Notes: generated from the letters alone by a model not told the origin. A stretch of DNA of 64,000 nucleotides from Micromonospora sp. WMMA1363 (GCF_030345795.1 NZ_JAUALB010000001.1:5076001-5140000), one strand, 5' to 3'. Shown: positions 44,368-54,219, counted from the stretch's first letter. Numbers and translations: made by a program.

Positions 44368-45050
44368 GTCGGCTGTGGAGTCGGTTGGGCGCCCGTACGG
44401 CCGCTGCCGCACTGCTCTCCGTGGGCGTCGCCGGCGGCTTCTACCTGGGTGGCGACCGGGATCAGGGTCCGAGCGCGCAGGTCGGCCTCGCGGTCGAACA
44501 GGTCGCGTTGGAGCAGGCCCGGCCGGTGTATTCCGCGAAGGAGCGGACGACTCAGTACCACGCGAAGCTGCGGGCAGCCGCGGCCGCCGAGGCGGCCGCG
44601 GAGCGGAAGCGCCGGGCCGCGGCGGCCGCCGCGTCACGGAAGAAGGCCCGGGAGGCCGCCGCCAAGGCCGCCGCGGTGAAAGCCGCCGCGGCGGAAGCCG
44701 CCGCGAGCAAGCCGTACGACGGCCCGATCCCGTCCTCCTGCACCGAGTACAGCGGCAACCGGGAGATCGGTTGTGCGCTCACGCTCGACGCGGGCTTCGA
44801 GATCGATCAGTTCCCTTGCCTGGACAAGCTCTGGACCAAGGAGAGCGGCTGGAACCACAAGGCCCGCAACTCGTCCTCCGGGGCGTACGGGATCCCGCAG
44901 GCGCTGCCCGGCAGCAAGATGGGCTCGGTGGCGGGCGACTGGCAGACCAATCCGGCCACCCAGATCGAGTGGGGCCTCGGATACATCAAGGGCCGGTACG
45001 GCACCCCGTGTAAAGCCTGGGGCCACTCGCAGAACGTCGGCTGGTACTGA
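44364..45050 (+). CDS. Secreted lytic transglycosylase-like protein
   Basis: 228 residues. An N-terminal signal or anchor helix (ARTAAAALLSVGVAGGFYLGG, in part) is followed by an Ala/Lys/Glu-rich helix of about 60 residues (likely coiled coil) and a C-terminal SLT-like domain with LWTKESGWNHKARNSSSG and WGLGYIKGRYGTP, as in aggregation-promoting-factor-type proteins. Glu in KESGW is the presumed acid catalyst. It should act on peptidoglycan outside the cell. GTG 44364 has GAAGGGA upstream. A 12-bp terminator follows at 45063-45096. Confidence 0.88.
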   Translation: MSRLWSRLGARTAAAALLSVGVAGGFYLGGDRDQGPSAQVGLAVEQVALEQARPVYSAKERTTQYHAKLRAAAAAEAAAERKRRAAAAAASRKKAREAAAKAAAVKAAAAEAAASKPYDGPIPSSCTEYSGNREIGCALTLDAGFEIDQFPCLDKLWTKESGWNHKARNSSSGAYGIPQALPGSKMGSVAGDWQTNPATQIEWGLGYIKGRYGTPCKAWGHSQNVGWY

Positions 45051-45062
45051 TCGGCAGTCGGT

Positions 45063-45096
45063 GATGGCGGGGTGGGATCGACCACACCCCGCCATC
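45063..45096 (+). terminator. Terminator after transglycosylase
   Basis: Perfect 12-bp stem GATGGCGGGGTG (45063-45074) with 45085-45096 around GGATCGACCA, 12 nt beyond the stop codon; a short TTT follows at 45101-45103. Confidence 0.75.
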
Positions 45097-45138
45097 CGCT
45101 GTTTCGCCCAGTTGCACCGCCCTCGGGTGGCGGCTGTG

Positions 45139-45154
45139 GCTATCACCTGATAGC
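45139..45154. promoter_or_regulatory. 16-bp palindrome before the rhomboid gene
   Basis: GCTATCA-CC-TGATAGC, perfect over 7 bp each side, ending nine nt before the rhomboid GTG start. It occupies the expected -10 position and is therefore a candidate operator. No local regulator is an obvious partner. Confidence 0.55.
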
Positions 45155-45163
45155 TGTTGACAG

Positions 45164-45814
45164 GTGACCCTGCTCCCGGGAGGCGGCGACCCGCACCGGT
45201 TCGGCACCGAGGCGTTCTACGCGGCACTCGGCCGGGCCTTCGTCGCCATGTGCGCGGTGGTGCCGTTTCTGTTCCTCATCGAGGCTGTCGACCAGGGCTT
45301 GGCGTTCGGGTTCGACCCGGCGGCCGGCATCATCCCGAGGCGGATCGAGGGTCTTGACGGGATCTTCTTCTCGCCGTTCCTGCACCACGGCTTCGACCAC
45401 CTCTACAGCAACAGCGTCCCGCTGATCCTGCTCGGCACGTTCGTGCTCGCCGCGGGAGCCCGCCGGTTCCTCTGGTCCACGCTGGTCATCGTGCTGGTCA
45501 GTGGGCTCGGTGTCTGGTTCACCGGTTCACCCAACTCCGTGGTCGTCGGCGCGAGCGGGGTCATCTTCGGCTACCTGGGCATCCTGCTCACCCGCGGGAT
45601 CGTCGAGCGGAGTTGGTGGAACTTCGCGGTCTTCCTGCTCGTCGGTCTGCTCTACGGCTGGCAGCTCATCGGCATCCTGCCCATCGACGAGCGGATCTCC
45701 TGGCAGGGGCACCTCTTCGGGCTGCTGGGCGGGGTCGTCGCCGCGATCGTCTTTCGGCGGCGGCCGGACGTCGGTGGCCCGTACCACTCCGAGTCGACAC
45801 TCACCCTGCCCTGA
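45164..45814 (+). CDS. Rhomboid-family intramembrane serine protease
   Basis: 216 residues with six or so membrane helices. Catalytic Ser131 lies in VGASGVIFGYLG and catalytic His183 in WQGHLFGLLGG; the helix 2 region FLHHGFDHLYSNSVPL carries the conserved His-x-x-x-Asn pattern. It cleaves membrane proteins within the lipid bilayer; substrates are unknown. GTG 45164 lacks a clear Shine-Dalgarno. It stands alone between a terminator and a ferredoxin reductase gene. Confidence 0.93.
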   Translation: MTLLPGGGDPHRFGTEAFYAALGRAFVAMCAVVPFLFLIEAVDQGLAFGFDPAAGIIPRRIEGLDGIFFSPFLHHGFDHLYSNSVPLILLGTFVLAAGARRFLWSTLVIVLVSGLGVWFTGSPNSVVVGASGVIFGYLGILLTRGIVERSWWNFAVFLLVGLLYGWQLIGILPIDERISWQGHLFGLLGGVVAAIVFRRRPDVGGPYHSESTLTLP

Positions 45815-45930
45815 ACTGCCGCGACACCCCGCGGTGCCGGTGCGGGATGCCCTTGCCTGACCGCCGCTTCGCCTCTACCGTCAGAAGATCAGTACCCGTT
45901 GATCCGTGAACGGAAAGCGACGGTACGCTC

Positions 45931-46899
45931 ATGCGCGAGGTCGATGTCGCGGTGATCGGGGCCGGGCCCACCGGCCTCTTCGCGGCGTACTATGCCGGGT
46001 TCCGTGGACTCTCGGTCGCGGTGGTCGACGCGTTGCCGGAGCCCGGTGGCCAGATCACCGCGATGTACCCGGAGAAGCTGATCCAGGATGTCGCCGGCCT
46101 CCCGGCGATCAAGGGGCGGGATCTGGTGGCCAACCTGGTCGCCCAGGCGGCCCCGTTCGACCCGCTTTACCTGCTCGGCACCCGGGCGGAGAAGCTCTCC
46201 TACGCCGACGGTCGGCCGGTGCTCGGCCTCGCCGGGGGTGAGCAGCTCGTCTGCGGAGCCGTCCTGATCACGGGCGGCCTGGGCAGCTTCACACCCCGTC
46301 CGCTGCCGGTCGCGGAGCACTTCGTCGGCGGCGGCATCGTCTACTTCGTCCCGCAGCCGGCCGATCTCGCCGACCGGGACGTCCTCATCGTCGGCGGTGG
46401 CGACTCCGCATTCGACTGGGCGCTGACCCTCCAGCCACTGGCCCGCTCGGTGACCCTCGTGCATCGCCGGGAGAAGTTCCGGGCACACGCCGCCACCGTC
46501 GCCCGGGTGCTGGATCTACCGGTTCGGGTCGTGGTGAACGCCGAGGTCACGAAGCTGCACGGCGACGGCGCGGTGTCCGGAGCCGAGATCACCGTGCGGG
46601 GTGCCGAGGCGGAGTTGCTGCCGGTCGACACCGTCGTCGCGGCGCTCGGCTTCACCGCTGACCTCGGCCCGATCGCTGAGTGGGGGCTGCGCCTGGATCG
46701 TCGGCACGTGGTGGTGGACAGCACGATGGCGACCAACCTGCGGCGGGTCTTCGCCGCAGGGGACATCACCGAGTACCCGGGCAAGGTCCGGCTGATCGCC
46801 ACCGGCTTCGGCGAGGCCGCCACGGCGGTGAACAACGCGGCCGTGGTGATCGACCCGACGGCGCACCTGTTCCCGGGTCACTCCTCCGACGGCACCTGA
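45931..46899 (+). CDS. Ferredoxin/flavodoxin--NADP reductase, thioredoxin-reductase-like (type 2)
   Basis: 322-residue flavoprotein with two Rossmann domains: FAD motif VIGAGPTGLFAAYYAG, NADP motif VGGGDSAFDWAL, and the closing GDITEYPGKVRLIATGFGEA (20 residues). It lacks the CxxC redox pair of thioredoxin reductase, which with the length points to a type 2 ferredoxin-NADP reductase. It passes electrons between NADPH and ferredoxin or flavodoxin. A TACGCT box sits one nt before the ATG, too close for a leaderless start, so the promoter is unclear. No ferredoxin gene is adjacent. Confidence 0.88.
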   Translation: MREVDVAVIGAGPTGLFAAYYAGFRGLSVAVVDALPEPGGQITAMYPEKLIQDVAGLPAIKGRDLVANLVAQAAPFDPLYLLGTRAEKLSYADGRPVLGLAGGEQLVCGAVLITGGLGSFTPRPLPVAEHFVGGGIVYFVPQPADLADRDVLIVGGGDSAFDWALTLQPLARSVTLVHRREKFRAHAATVARVLDLPVRVVVNAEVTKLHGDGAVSGAEITVRGAEAELLPVDTVVAALGFTADLGPIAEWGLRLDRRHVVVDSTMATNLRRVFAAGDITEYPGKVRLIATGFGEAATAVNNAAVVIDPTAHLFPGHSSDGT

Positions 46900-47002
46900 G
46901 CTACGCCGGGTCGTGGCCGCGACGACACGCGCCGCGGGGACGGTACGGGGGGTGGGGAGCGACCCGTCCAGTGCGCGAGGCGTCAGTACGGGCCATTCCT
47001 GA

Positions 47003-47962
47003 CTACTTCTTCCACGCGGTGACGAGGACGGCGACCAGGGCTAGCGCCGCACCCAGCAGGGTGGTCGGGCCCGGCTGCGAGGCCGCGGTCGGCAGCAGCA
47101 CGTCCAGCAGGACCGCGCCGACCACCTGGCCGGCGATGGCGGCGAGCCCGAGCAGCAGGACACCGGTGAAGCGGACGATGGCGGCGGCGATCGCGATGAA
47201 GACGATCCCGATCGGGCCGCCCAGATAGAGCCACGGCTCGGTGGGTAGCGCCCCGGCGGGGAGCCCGCGGGCTGCCACGTCGACCGCGAACACGGCCAAC
47301 AGGGCCAACGTACCTACCGTGAAGTTGACCAGTGTGGCGGTCAGGGCGGTGCCGGCGGCCCGGGCGACCCGCCCGTTGACTGCCTGCTGCCAGGCGACAC
47401 CCATCCCGGCGAGCAGCGGTAGCAGGGCGAGCGCCAGGGCGCCCGGGTCGCCGAGCCGGCCGCTGACCGCCAGCACGACCGCGAGCACGGTGAGCATCGC
47501 CCCGCCCAGGCGCCGGAGCGTCACCGGCTGTCGACCCGTCGGACCGAGCCCGGCCCGGTCGACGGCGAGGCTGCTGCCGGACTGTCCGGCGACCACGGCC
47601 ACGGTGAACACGGCGACGCCGAGGGTGCCGATCGTGAGCCCCTGCGTCGCCACCAGGAACGCCCCGCAGACCCCGCCGAGGCACTGCCAAGGGCGAAGGG
47701 TTCCCGTCGCGAGCGCCCGCCGCACCGCGACCAGGCCGCGCCGTCCGCGTGGGCTGGCGGGGACCAGCACCAGCAGCACCAGCAGGCCCACGCCGAACGA
47801 AACCACCGCGGCGGCGATCCCGTCGGCGAGGCGTACGCCCAGCTCACCGTTGATCCGGGACTGCACGGTCACGGCGACCCCGGAGGCGGTCGCGAGGCCC
47901 ACGCCGGTGATCCGGCGGGTCGCCGACGAGGTCGGCCGGACCGTCGTCCCGGCGGCGCTCAC
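47003..47962 (-). CDS. DMT-superfamily transporter (YdcZ/DUF606 duplicated)
   Basis: 319 residues with about ten membrane helices arranged as two similar halves of the YdcZ (DUF606) type; each half has the QxxxN-type start ([13 protein letters not shown] and [12 protein letters not shown]). Substrate is unknown; the superfamily exports small metabolites. Its GTG start overlaps the stop of glpX (GTGA at 47959-47962), so it is coupled to glpX and may move a sugar-phosphate-related metabolite, which is only a guess from position. Confidence 0.85.
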   Translation of the reverse strand: MSAAGTTVRPTSSATRRITGVGLATASGVAVTVQSRINGELGVRLADGIAAAVVSFGVGLLVLLVLVPASPRGRRGLVAVRRALATGTLRPWQCLGGVCGAFLVATQGLTIGTLGVAVFTVAVVAGQSGSSLAVDRAGLGPTGRQPVTLRRLGGAMLTVLAVVLAVSGRLGDPGALALALLPLLAGMGVAWQQAVNGRVARAAGTALTATLVNFTVGTLALLAVFAVDVAARGLPAGALPTEPWLYLGGPIGIVFIAIAAAIVRFTGVLLLGLAAIAGQVVGAVLLDVLLPTAASQPGPTTLLGAALALVAVLVTAWKK

Positions 47963-48990
47963 TCCTGCTCGGCCAGAGGCCGGCCGTCGAAGTCAACCGC
48001 CGAGTAGAGTGCCAGCTTCTCCAGCCGGTGGTACGAGTCGATCACCCGGATCGTGCCACTCTTGGACCGCATCACGATCGACTGGGTGTAGGCCCCGCCG
48101 GCCCGGTAGCGCACCCCACGCAGCAGGTCGCCCGAGGTGATCCCGGTGGCGACGAAGAAGCAGTTGTCCCCGGTCACCAGGTCGTCGGTGGTGAGTACCC
48201 GGTCCAGGTCGTGCCCGGCCGCGAGGGCCCTTTCCCGCTCCTGGTCGTCCCGCGGCCAGAGCCTGGCCTGCATCATCCCGCCCATGCACTTGAGTGCGCA
48301 CGCGGCGGTGATCCCCTCCGGGGTGCCGCCGATGCCCATCAGCACGTCGACGTCGGACTCGCCCCGCGCCGCGGCGATGGCGCCCGCGATGTCGCCGTCG
48401 GAGATGAAACGGATACCCGCCCCAGCGCGCCGGATCTGGGCGATCAGGTCGTCGTGCCGGGGCCGGTCCAGGACGCAGACCGTGATCTCGGACAGGTCCG
48501 TGCCCTTGACCTTGGCCATCCGCCGCAGGTTCTCGGCGACGCCGGCGGTGATGTCCACCACGTCGGCGTAGACCGGGCCGACCGCGAGCTTCTCCATGTA
48601 GAACACGGCGCTGGGGTCGAACATCGCCCCCCGCTCCGCCACCGCCAGCACGGCCAGGGCGTTCGGCATGCCCTTGCTCATCAGTGTGGTGCCGTCGATC
48701 GGGTCGACCGCCACGTCGACCTCCGGCCCGGTCCCGTCACCGACTCCTTCGCCGTTGAAGAGCATCGGGGCGTTGTCCTTCTCGCCTTCGCCGATCACCA
48801 CGACGCCGCGCATCGGAATCGAGTTGATCAGCTTGCGCATGGCGTCGACGGCGGCCCCGTCGCCGCCCTCCTTGTCCCCCCGGCCGACCCACCGGCCGGC
48901 GGCCATCGCCGCGGCCTCGGTGACCCGGACGAGGTCGAGGGCGAGGTTGCGGTCCAGGTTCTGTGGGCTCCGTGTCCTGGTGTTCGTCAT
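47959..48990 (-). CDS. glpX: Class II fructose-1,6-bisphosphatase
   Basis: 343-residue GlpX converting fructose-1,6-bisphosphate to fructose-6-phosphate in gluconeogenesis. Blocks visible are [32 protein letters not shown], the Li/Mg site [14 protein letters not shown] and [25 protein letters not shown]-type Shine-Dalgarno is six to nine nt before the ATG. It complements pckG and ppc in central carbon control in this window. The DMT transporter is translationally coupled downstream. A DUF4245 gene diverges upstream, as in mycobacteria (Rv1099c/Rv1100, from memory). Confidence 0.96.
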   Translation of the reverse strand: MTNTRTRSPQNLDRNLALDLVRVTEAAAMAAGRWVGRGDKEGGDGAAVDAMRKLINSIPMRGVVVIGEGEKDNAPMLFNGEGVGDGTGPEVDVAVDPIDGTTLMSKGMPNALAVLAVAERGAMFDPSAVFYMEKLAVGPVYADVVDITAGVAENLRRMAKVKGTDLSEITVCVLDRPRHDDLIAQIRRAGAGIRFISDGDIAGAIAAARGESDVDVLMGIGGTPEGITAACALKCMGGMMQARLWPRDDQERERALAAGHDLDRVLTTDDLVTGDNCFFVATGITSGDLLRGVRYRAGGAYTQSIVMRSKSGTIRVIDSYHRLEKLALYSAVDFDGRPLAEQE

Positions 48991-49148
48991 GACGGCTCCT
49001 CCTCGCGACGGTGCGGGGTGGCCCGGCAGGGCGTGGCGTCGCCGCTACCAGCTTCGGGACTGATCCTCACACGATCGTCGGGCGCGCGTGGTGGCGGGGC
49101 GGTGATGGGCCGGATACGGGCTGATCGGGCGGCTGCGAAGATGTCGGG

Positions 49149-49883
49149 GTGGAACCCGCACAGCCTGCTGACCGCGAACCCGCCCACCGGACACCGCCGG
49201 AAGGCCAGCCCCCGGTCGACCCGGTGCCTGCCGGGGCTGATCCGGCCGCACCGGTCCCCCCGGGGGAGCCGGCCCTGGTCGAGTCCGCTGACAGCGCGGC
49301 GAGGACGCCCGGCGAGGGGGGCGGGGCAGTGGAGACCGGCGAGCACCCCGCCCCTCCCCCCGCGGCCGACGCGGGTCGTTCGGAGCGCTCGCCGAAGGAC
49401 ATGGCGATCTCACTGCTCGTGCTCCTGGTCCCGATCGCCCTGCTGCTCGCCTTCTACCGGGGCTTCCTGGGCGGCGACCAGCCGGCCGTGGTCGACCCGG
49501 CGCCGGCGCTGGACTCGGCGCGGGCGGCGAACGCCTTCCCGGTGACTCAGCCGGAGGGTCTGGGCGACGGCTGGCGAGTCGTCAACGCCGGCTTCCGGAC
49601 GACCGAGGGCGGGGCAACGTTGCGGCTGGGGTACCTGACCCCCGAGGGGCGGGGCGCCCAGGTGGTGCAGAGTGACGTGCCGGCGGAGCGGCTGCTGCCC
49701 GCCGAACTGACCGACGAGGGGCAGCCGCAGGGCCAGACGGATCTCGGCGGGCGCACCTGGCAGCTCTATACGGCCCGGGGCAACGAGCAGGCGTTGGTGC
49801 TGCTGGAACCGGACCGTACGGTGATCGTGGTCGGCGACGCACGGGACAACGAGCTACGGACACTGGCCGGATCGCTGCGCTGA
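49149..49883 (+). CDS. DUF4245 membrane-anchored protein
   Basis: 244 residues. The first 80 are disordered Pro/Ala/Glu-rich, then a membrane helix at about 85-105 (MAISLLVLLVPIALLLAFYRG) and an outer DUF4245 domain. Function of the family is unknown; it is conserved beside glpX in actinobacteria. GTG 49149 is the likely start, preceded by GAAGAT at a leaderless spacing (six nt), only partly matching the TANNNT pattern. Confidence 0.87.
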   Translation: MEPAQPADREPAHRTPPEGQPPVDPVPAGADPAAPVPPGEPALVESADSAARTPGEGGGAVETGEHPAPPPAADAGRSERSPKDMAISLLVLLVPIALLLAFYRGFLGGDQPAVVDPAPALDSARAANAFPVTQPEGLGDGWRVVNAGFRTTEGGATLRLGYLTPEGRGAQVVQSDVPAERLLPAELTDEGQPQGQTDLGGRTWQLYTARGNEQALVLLEPDRTVIVVGDARDNELRTLAGSLR

Positions 49884-49981
49884 GCGCGCCCACACGTGTC
49901 GGTGGCATCGGTTAGTCTGCCCCGGTCCGATGTCCGGCGGATCCGTCCGCCGTGCGACCTCTGTTCCGGAGAGAGACGACT

Positions 49982-50782
49982 GTGAACATTCGACGGTGGA
50001 GCGTCGGCGTCCTCGCCGCCACCCTGATCGTCCCCGGGCTCGCGGCCTGTGACTCCGGCTCCGGCGAGCCGGGCGTCGCCGCCAGTTCGGCCGCGTCCGC
50101 CGACCTCAAGGAGGTGCTGCTGGCCGCCACCAAGGAAATCGAGAAGGGTAACTTCGCCTACACTATCGCCGGGGATGGCCTGACCGGCAAGGGCCTGGTG
50201 CACAAGCCCAGCAACAGCGCCACGTTGAGCGTCAGTGTCGACGACGGCTCCGGTAACACGTTCGCCATGGACCTGATCCACATCGCGCCGGACAGCTGGG
50301 TGAGGGTGGACTTCGGCGAGCTGGCCGCGAGCGTCCCCGCCCTGGCTCAACTGAAGGACAAGTACCAGCACCTCGACCAGACCAAGATCAAAAATTCCGA
50401 CTCGCTCGGTCTCAACCTGGACGAGGGCGTCGATCCGGCCGGCGCCGACGCGCTGCTCAGAGCGGTCGCCGACGTGCGGAAAACGGGCGAGGGAACGTAC
50501 ACCGGCACGCTGGACGCCTCCGGCGTGACCGAGTCGAGCGCTCTGGACAGCGACCTGGTCAAGGCCCTGGGCGACCAGGCCAAGGCGCTGTCGTTCACCG
50601 CGAAGCTGGACTCCGCGGGACGGCTCGTCGAGCTGGTTGTCCCGGTGCCGGCCGCCGGGGAGAGTAAGGCGCACGACGTCAAAATCACCTACGCCGACTA
50701 CGGTGCTGCCACGGCGGCCCAGAAGCCGCCGGCGGACCAGGTCATCGACGCGTCCGACCAGACCTACGAGATGTTCCGGTAG
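49982..50782 (+). CDS. LppX/LprG-like lipoprotein
   Basis: 266 residues. A lipoprotein signal ends in GLAAC (Cys about residue 23). The mature part has the LolA/LppX-like pattern of beta strands: SVSVDDGSGNTFAMDLIHIAPDSWVRVDFGEL in parts, then LDAAGRLVELVVPVP-like strands near the end. LppX/LprG proteins carry lipids or lipoglycans in the outer envelope; this one's ligand is unknown. GTG 49982 has GGAGAGAG upstream. A short hairpin at 50797-50829 follows the stop. Confidence 0.78.
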   Translation: MNIRRWSVGVLAATLIVPGLAACDSGSGEPGVAASSAASADLKEVLLAATKEIEKGNFAYTIAGDGLTGKGLVHKPSNSATLSVSVDDGSGNTFAMDLIHIAPDSWVRVDFGELAASVPALAQLKDKYQHLDQTKIKNSDSLGLNLDEGVDPAGADALLRAVADVRKTGEGTYTGTLDASGVTESSALDSDLVKALGDQAKALSFTAKLDSAGRLVELVVPVPAAGESKAHDVKITYADYGAATAAQKPPADQVIDASDQTYEMFR

Positions 50783-50796
50783 GGAGGACCTCGCGG

Positions 50797-50829
50797 GGGC
50801 CGAGGGGCAGCCGGGGCGCTCCTCGGCCC
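50797..50829 (+). terminator. Weak terminator after lipoprotein gene
   Basis: Nine-bp stem GGGCCGAGG (50797-50805) with CCTCGGCCC (50821-50829), loop 15 nt, beginning 14 nt after the stop codon. It lies between the converging lipoprotein and xseB genes. Confidence 0.5.
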
Positions 50830-50946
50830 GATTCCGCCCAACCGTCCGACGACGGCTGGACCGCCCGCGGCCCGACCTGCAGATCGCGGGGGCGGAACGG
50901 TCCTGGCGGTCCGGACGACGTGCCCGCCGACGGCTGGCTGACGGCG

Positions 50947-51162
50947 TCAGGAGTCCGTGGGGTCCTGTCGGGCGGCGTCGAGGCGGGCACGGGCGCCGTC
51001 CAGCCACGCCTGGCAGACCCTGGCCAGCTTCTCGCCGCGCTCCCAGAGCGCCAGCGACTCCTCCAACGTGGTTCCACCGGCCTCCAGCCGCTCGACCACC
51101 GACGCCAGCTCGGCGCGGGCCTGCTCGTAACTGAGCCGCTCGTCCTTCGTCTCGTCAATCAT
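50947..51162 (-). CDS. xseB: Exodeoxyribonuclease VII small subunit
   Basis: 71-residue XseB. The family core LSYEQARAELASVVERLEAG and TLEESLALWERGEKLARVC (two overlapping helices) is intact. It binds XseA to form exonuclease VII, which degrades single-stranded DNA in repair. ATG 51162 is the family start. It lies 116 bp downstream of xseA, and the gap holds a very strong hairpin (51216-51271), which is unusual for this usually tight pair. Confidence 0.93.
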   Translation of the reverse strand: MIDETKDERLSYEQARAELASVVERLEAGGTTLEESLALWERGEKLARVCQAWLDGARARLDAARQDPTDS

Positions 51163-51215
51163 CGGCCCCCATCCCACCACACGCCGCGACCGGTCCGCCG
51201 CGCGCCGCCGGTGTC

Positions 51216-51271
51216 GCCGACACCCGGCCACGGTCGCGGCGACCGCAGCGCGAGGGTGGCCGGGTGTCGGC
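51216..51271. terminator. Strong 16-bp hairpin between xseA and xseB
   Basis: GCCGACACCCGGCCAC (51216-51231) pairs perfectly with 51256-51271 across a 24-nt loop. It is immediately downstream of xseA and upstream of xseB on the same strand, so it could end part of the xseA transcripts and adjust the subunit ratio. No T run follows. Confidence 0.65.
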
Positions 51272-51278
51272 TCGGCGG

Positions 51279-52502
51279 TCAGCCGTCCACGGTGGCGGCC
51301 AGCTCGCCGTCGGTGAGGCGTACCCGCAGCGCGTCGCCCGTGACGACCTCCGACGCCGCGCGGACGACGTGGCCGTCGGCGCGCTGCACGATCGCGTATC
51401 CGCGGTCGAGGGTCGCGGCGGGGGAGAGGGCGCGCAAACGGGCCAGCGTGTGTCGCAGTTCGTCGCCGGCGGCGGCGAGCCGGTGGTCGAGACACCGGAC
51501 GGCCCGCTGGCGTAACCCGGTCACCTCGGTGGACCGCTGCTCGACCAGCACCTGCGGCCGGGACAGCACCGGTCGGGACCGGAGCAGGTCGAGCCGGTGC
51601 GACTCCCGGTCGACCAGGTTGTGTACCGCCCGCTCCAGCCGGGACCGGGCCTGACCGATGAGTCGGACCTCCTCGGCGAGGTCGGGGACCACCCGCTTGG
51701 CCGCGTCGGTCGGGGTCGACGCACGGATGTCGGCGACATGGTCGAGCAGCGGTGCGTCGGTCTCGTGGCCGATCGCGCTGACCACGGGTGTGTGACAGGC
51801 GAACACCGCTCGGCACAGTGCCTCGTCCGAGAACGGCAGCAGGTCCTCGATGCCGCCGCCGCCCCGGGCGATGACGATCACGTCGACCGTCGGGTCGGCG
51901 TCCAGCACCCTGAGCGCGTCGACGATCTGCGGCACGGCGCTCGGCCCCTGCACCGCCACGTTGACCGTGCGAAACGCCACCGCCGGCCAGCGGCGGCGGG
52001 CGTTGGTGAGCACGTCCCGTTCGGCGGCGCTGGCGCGACCGGTGATCAGCCCGACCCGGCCCGGCAGGAACGGTGGTCGACGTTTGCGCGCCCGGTCGAA
52101 GAGCCCCTCGGCGGCGAGCAGCTTCTTCAGCTTCTCCAGCCGGGCCAGCAGCTCACCCAGGCCGACCTGGCGGATCTCGTCGGCACGCAGGCTCAGGGTG
52201 CCCCGGGCCGCGTAGAACTCGGGCCGGGCGCGCAGCACCACCCGGGCGCCCTCGCGCAGCTCCGGCGCGCCGGAGTCGAGGACGTCCCGATTGGTGGTGA
52301 CGGTCAGGCTCAGGTCGGCCGACGGGTCGCGCAGCGTGAGGAAGACAGTGCTTGCCCCGGGCCGGCGGCTGATCTGCGTCACCTGCCCGTCCACCCACAC
52401 CCAGCCCAGCCGCGCGATCCAGGCGCTGATCTTCTGGCTGACCACCCGGACCGGCCACGGCTCCTCGGACGTGCTCTTGCCGGCCGTCTCCCGCGCATCC
52501 AC
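51279..52502 (-). CDS. xseA: Exodeoxyribonuclease VII large subunit
   Basis: 407-residue XseA. The N-terminal OB fold ([28 protein letters not shown] in parts) is followed by the catalytic domain with [32 protein letters not shown] and [17 protein letters not shown] (in parts), then a coiled coil and a C-terminal beta region. It cuts single-stranded DNA processively into short pieces. GTG 52502 follows TAGGGT (52509-52514) by six nt (leaderless). It diverges from ispH, as in mycobacteria (Rv1108c/Rv1110, from memory). Confidence 0.95.
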   Translation of the reverse strand: MDARETAGKSTSEEPWPVRVVSQKISAWIARLGWVWVDGQVTQISRRPGASTVFLTLRDPSADLSLTVTTNRDVLDSGAPELREGARVVLRARPEFYAARGTLSLRADEIRQVGLGELLARLEKLKKLLAAEGLFDRARKRRPPFLPGRVGLITGRASAAERDVLTNARRRWPAVAFRTVNVAVQGPSAVPQIVDALRVLDADPTVDVIVIARGGGGIEDLLPFSDEALCRAVFACHTPVVSAIGHETDAPLLDHVADIRASTPTDAAKRVVPDLAEEVRLIGQARSRLERAVHNLVDRESHRLDLLRSRPVLSRPQVLVEQRSTEVTGLRQRAVRCLDHRLAAAGDELRHTLARLRALSPAATLDRGYAIVQRADGHVVRAASEVVTGDALRVRLTDGELAATVDG

Positions 52503-52680
52503 CCGCCCACCCTAGTCCCGCCCCCGCATTGATCATGATCGCACCGCGCTGGCCGAGCAGGAGCAGATCGTCGGGGCGGACCAAGGGCGCCGCCCTGATA
52601 CCCGCCGCTGAGCCGGTTCCCCGGCGGCAGCCTCCGCGCTCGGGTGCGGTCACAGCCGCTGCCGACGCGGGACCGGCACG

Positions 52681-52692
52681 TACGATGGGCGG
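52681..52692 (+). promoter_or_regulatory. Leaderless -10 of ispH
   Basis: TACGAT at 52681-52686, six nt before GTG 52693. No good -35 was seen at the expected distance, as at several genes here. Confidence 0.55.
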
Positions 52693-53679
52693 GTGACTGA
52701 GGCTGAAACGACGTCCCGGACCGGTAAGCGTGTGCTCCTGGCGAAGCCCCGCGGCTACTGCGCGGGTGTCGACCGGGCGGTGCAGACCGTCGAGGAGGCG
52801 CTCAAGCTCTACGGCACGCCGATCTACGTCCGCAAGCAGATCGTGCACAACAAGCACGTGGTGCGGACCCTGGAGGCCAAGGGCGCGATCTTCGTGGAGG
52901 AGAACGAGGAGGTGCCCGAGGGCGCAACCGTGGTCTTCTCCGCGCACGGCGTCGCCCCGGAGGTGTACGAGCAGGCGAAGGCGCGCTCGCTGAAAGCGAT
53001 CGACGCGACGTGCCCGCTGGTCACGAAGGTGCATCAGGAGGCGAAGCGGTTCGCCGCCGAGGACTACGACATCCTGCTGATCGGCCACGAGGGGCACGAG
53101 GAGGTCATCGGCACCTCCGGCGAGGCACCCGAGCACATCCAGCTCGTCGACGGCCCGGAGGACGCTGACAAGATCACCGTTCGCGACCCGAACAGGGTGG
53201 TCTGGCTCTCCCAGACCACCCTGTCGGTGGACGAGACGCTGGAGACGGTGGCCCGGTTGAAGAAGCGGCTGCCGATGCTCCAGTCGCCGCCGAGCGACGA
53301 CATCTGCTACGCCACCAGCAACCGGCAGCACGTGGTCAAGGAGATCGCGCCGGACTGCGACGTGATGATCGTCGTCGGTTCGCGGAACTCGTCGAACTCG
53401 GTGCGCCTGGTCGAGGTGGCCCTCGACGCGGGTGCCCGCGCCGGTTACCTGGTCGACTTCGCCGACGAGATCGACGACACCTGGCTCGAGGGTGCGCGTA
53501 CCGTCGGCCTGACCTCGGGTGCCAGCGTCCCCGACGACCTGGTCCAGGACGTGCTCGCCCACCTCGCGGCCCGTGGCTTCACCGACGTCGAGGAGGTGGT
53601 GACCGCCAACGAGCGGCTGACCTTCTCGCTGCCGCAGGAGCTCAAGCGGGACATGAAGGCCGCGGCGGCCCGGGGCTGA
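52693..53679 (+). CDS. ispH: 4-hydroxy-3-methylbut-2-enyl diphosphate reductase
   Basis: 328-residue IspH (LytB), last enzyme of the MEP pathway, making IPP and DMAPP. Three Cys ligands of its iron-sulfur cluster are seen: Cys23 ([10 protein letters not shown]), Cys107 ([11 protein letters not shown]) and Cys205 ([11 protein letters not shown]). Conserved [11 protein letters not shown] and [13 protein letters not shown] blocks are present. The protein supplies units for the cis-prenyl transferase at 38600-39370 and for the geranylgeranyl-reductase-like enzyme. It starts at GTG 52693 with a leaderless -10. Confidence 0.97.
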   Translation: MTEAETTSRTGKRVLLAKPRGYCAGVDRAVQTVEEALKLYGTPIYVRKQIVHNKHVVRTLEAKGAIFVEENEEVPEGATVVFSAHGVAPEVYEQAKARSLKAIDATCPLVTKVHQEAKRFAAEDYDILLIGHEGHEEVIGTSGEAPEHIQLVDGPEDADKITVRDPNRVVWLSQTTLSVDETLETVARLKKRLPMLQSPPSDDICYATSNRQHVVKEIAPDCDVMIVVGSRNSSNSVRLVEVALDAGARAGYLVDFADEIDDTWLEGARTVGLTSGASVPDDLVQDVLAHLAARGFTDVEEVVTANERLTFSLPQELKRDMKAAAARG

Positions 53680-53760
53680 TTCGGTGGCGGGCGGAACGGG
53701 GACGTGCGCGGCTGGGGTTCGGTCGGGAACGCCGGGCGCGCGCGGTACGTCAAAGTCGCT

Positions 53761-54219
53761 ATGAGGACCTTTCGGCTCGCCGTCCCGGCGCTGGCCGTCT
53801 GCCTGGCGCTCGGCGCCTGCGGCGGCCAGGGTACGGGTGACGGCTCTCTAGATCAGACGGGAGCGGCGCCGATGACCACTCCGTTCGACCCGGACCCGAC
53901 CACCCCCGGCACCGTGCCGTCGACCGGCCCGGGTGATCCCATCGAGAAGACCGCTCCGGTGGCCCCGCCGCCGTCGAAGCGCACCGGCGGTCCCACCCTG
54001 CCACCACCGGTCGGGGCCGCCACCCTGAGCGGGCGGGTCGAAGCCGGAGTGGAGCCCGGTTGCCTGCTGCTCGACGGTCATCTGCTGGTTGGCGGTCCCC
54101 GCGACGTGCTGACCGCCGGCGCGACGGTAACCGTGACCGGCAAGATCGAGCCCGACATGGTGACCACCTGTCAGCAGGGTATCCCGTTCCTGGTGGAGAC
54201 GGCGGCCCGGAAGGGCTGA
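53761..54219 (+). CDS. Small lipoprotein, unknown
   Basis: 152 residues. A lipoprotein signal ends in ALGAC (Cys about residue 20). A long Pro/Thr-rich spacer (to about residue 85) precedes a compact C-terminal domain with the pair of Cys in EPGCLLLDGH and TTCQQGIPF, probably a disulfide. The domain's beta pattern resembles small OB-like exported proteins; the family is not recognised. ATG 53761 lies 81 bp after ispH and may be co-transcribed with it. A strong bidirectional terminator follows. Confidence 0.7.
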   Translation: MRTFRLAVPALAVCLALGACGGQGTGDGSLDQTGAAPMTTPFDPDPTTPGTVPSTGPGDPIEKTAPVAPPPSKRTGGPTLPPPVGAATLSGRVEAGVEPGCLLLDGHLLVGGPRDVLTAGATVTVTGKIEPDMVTTCQQGIPFLVETAARKG

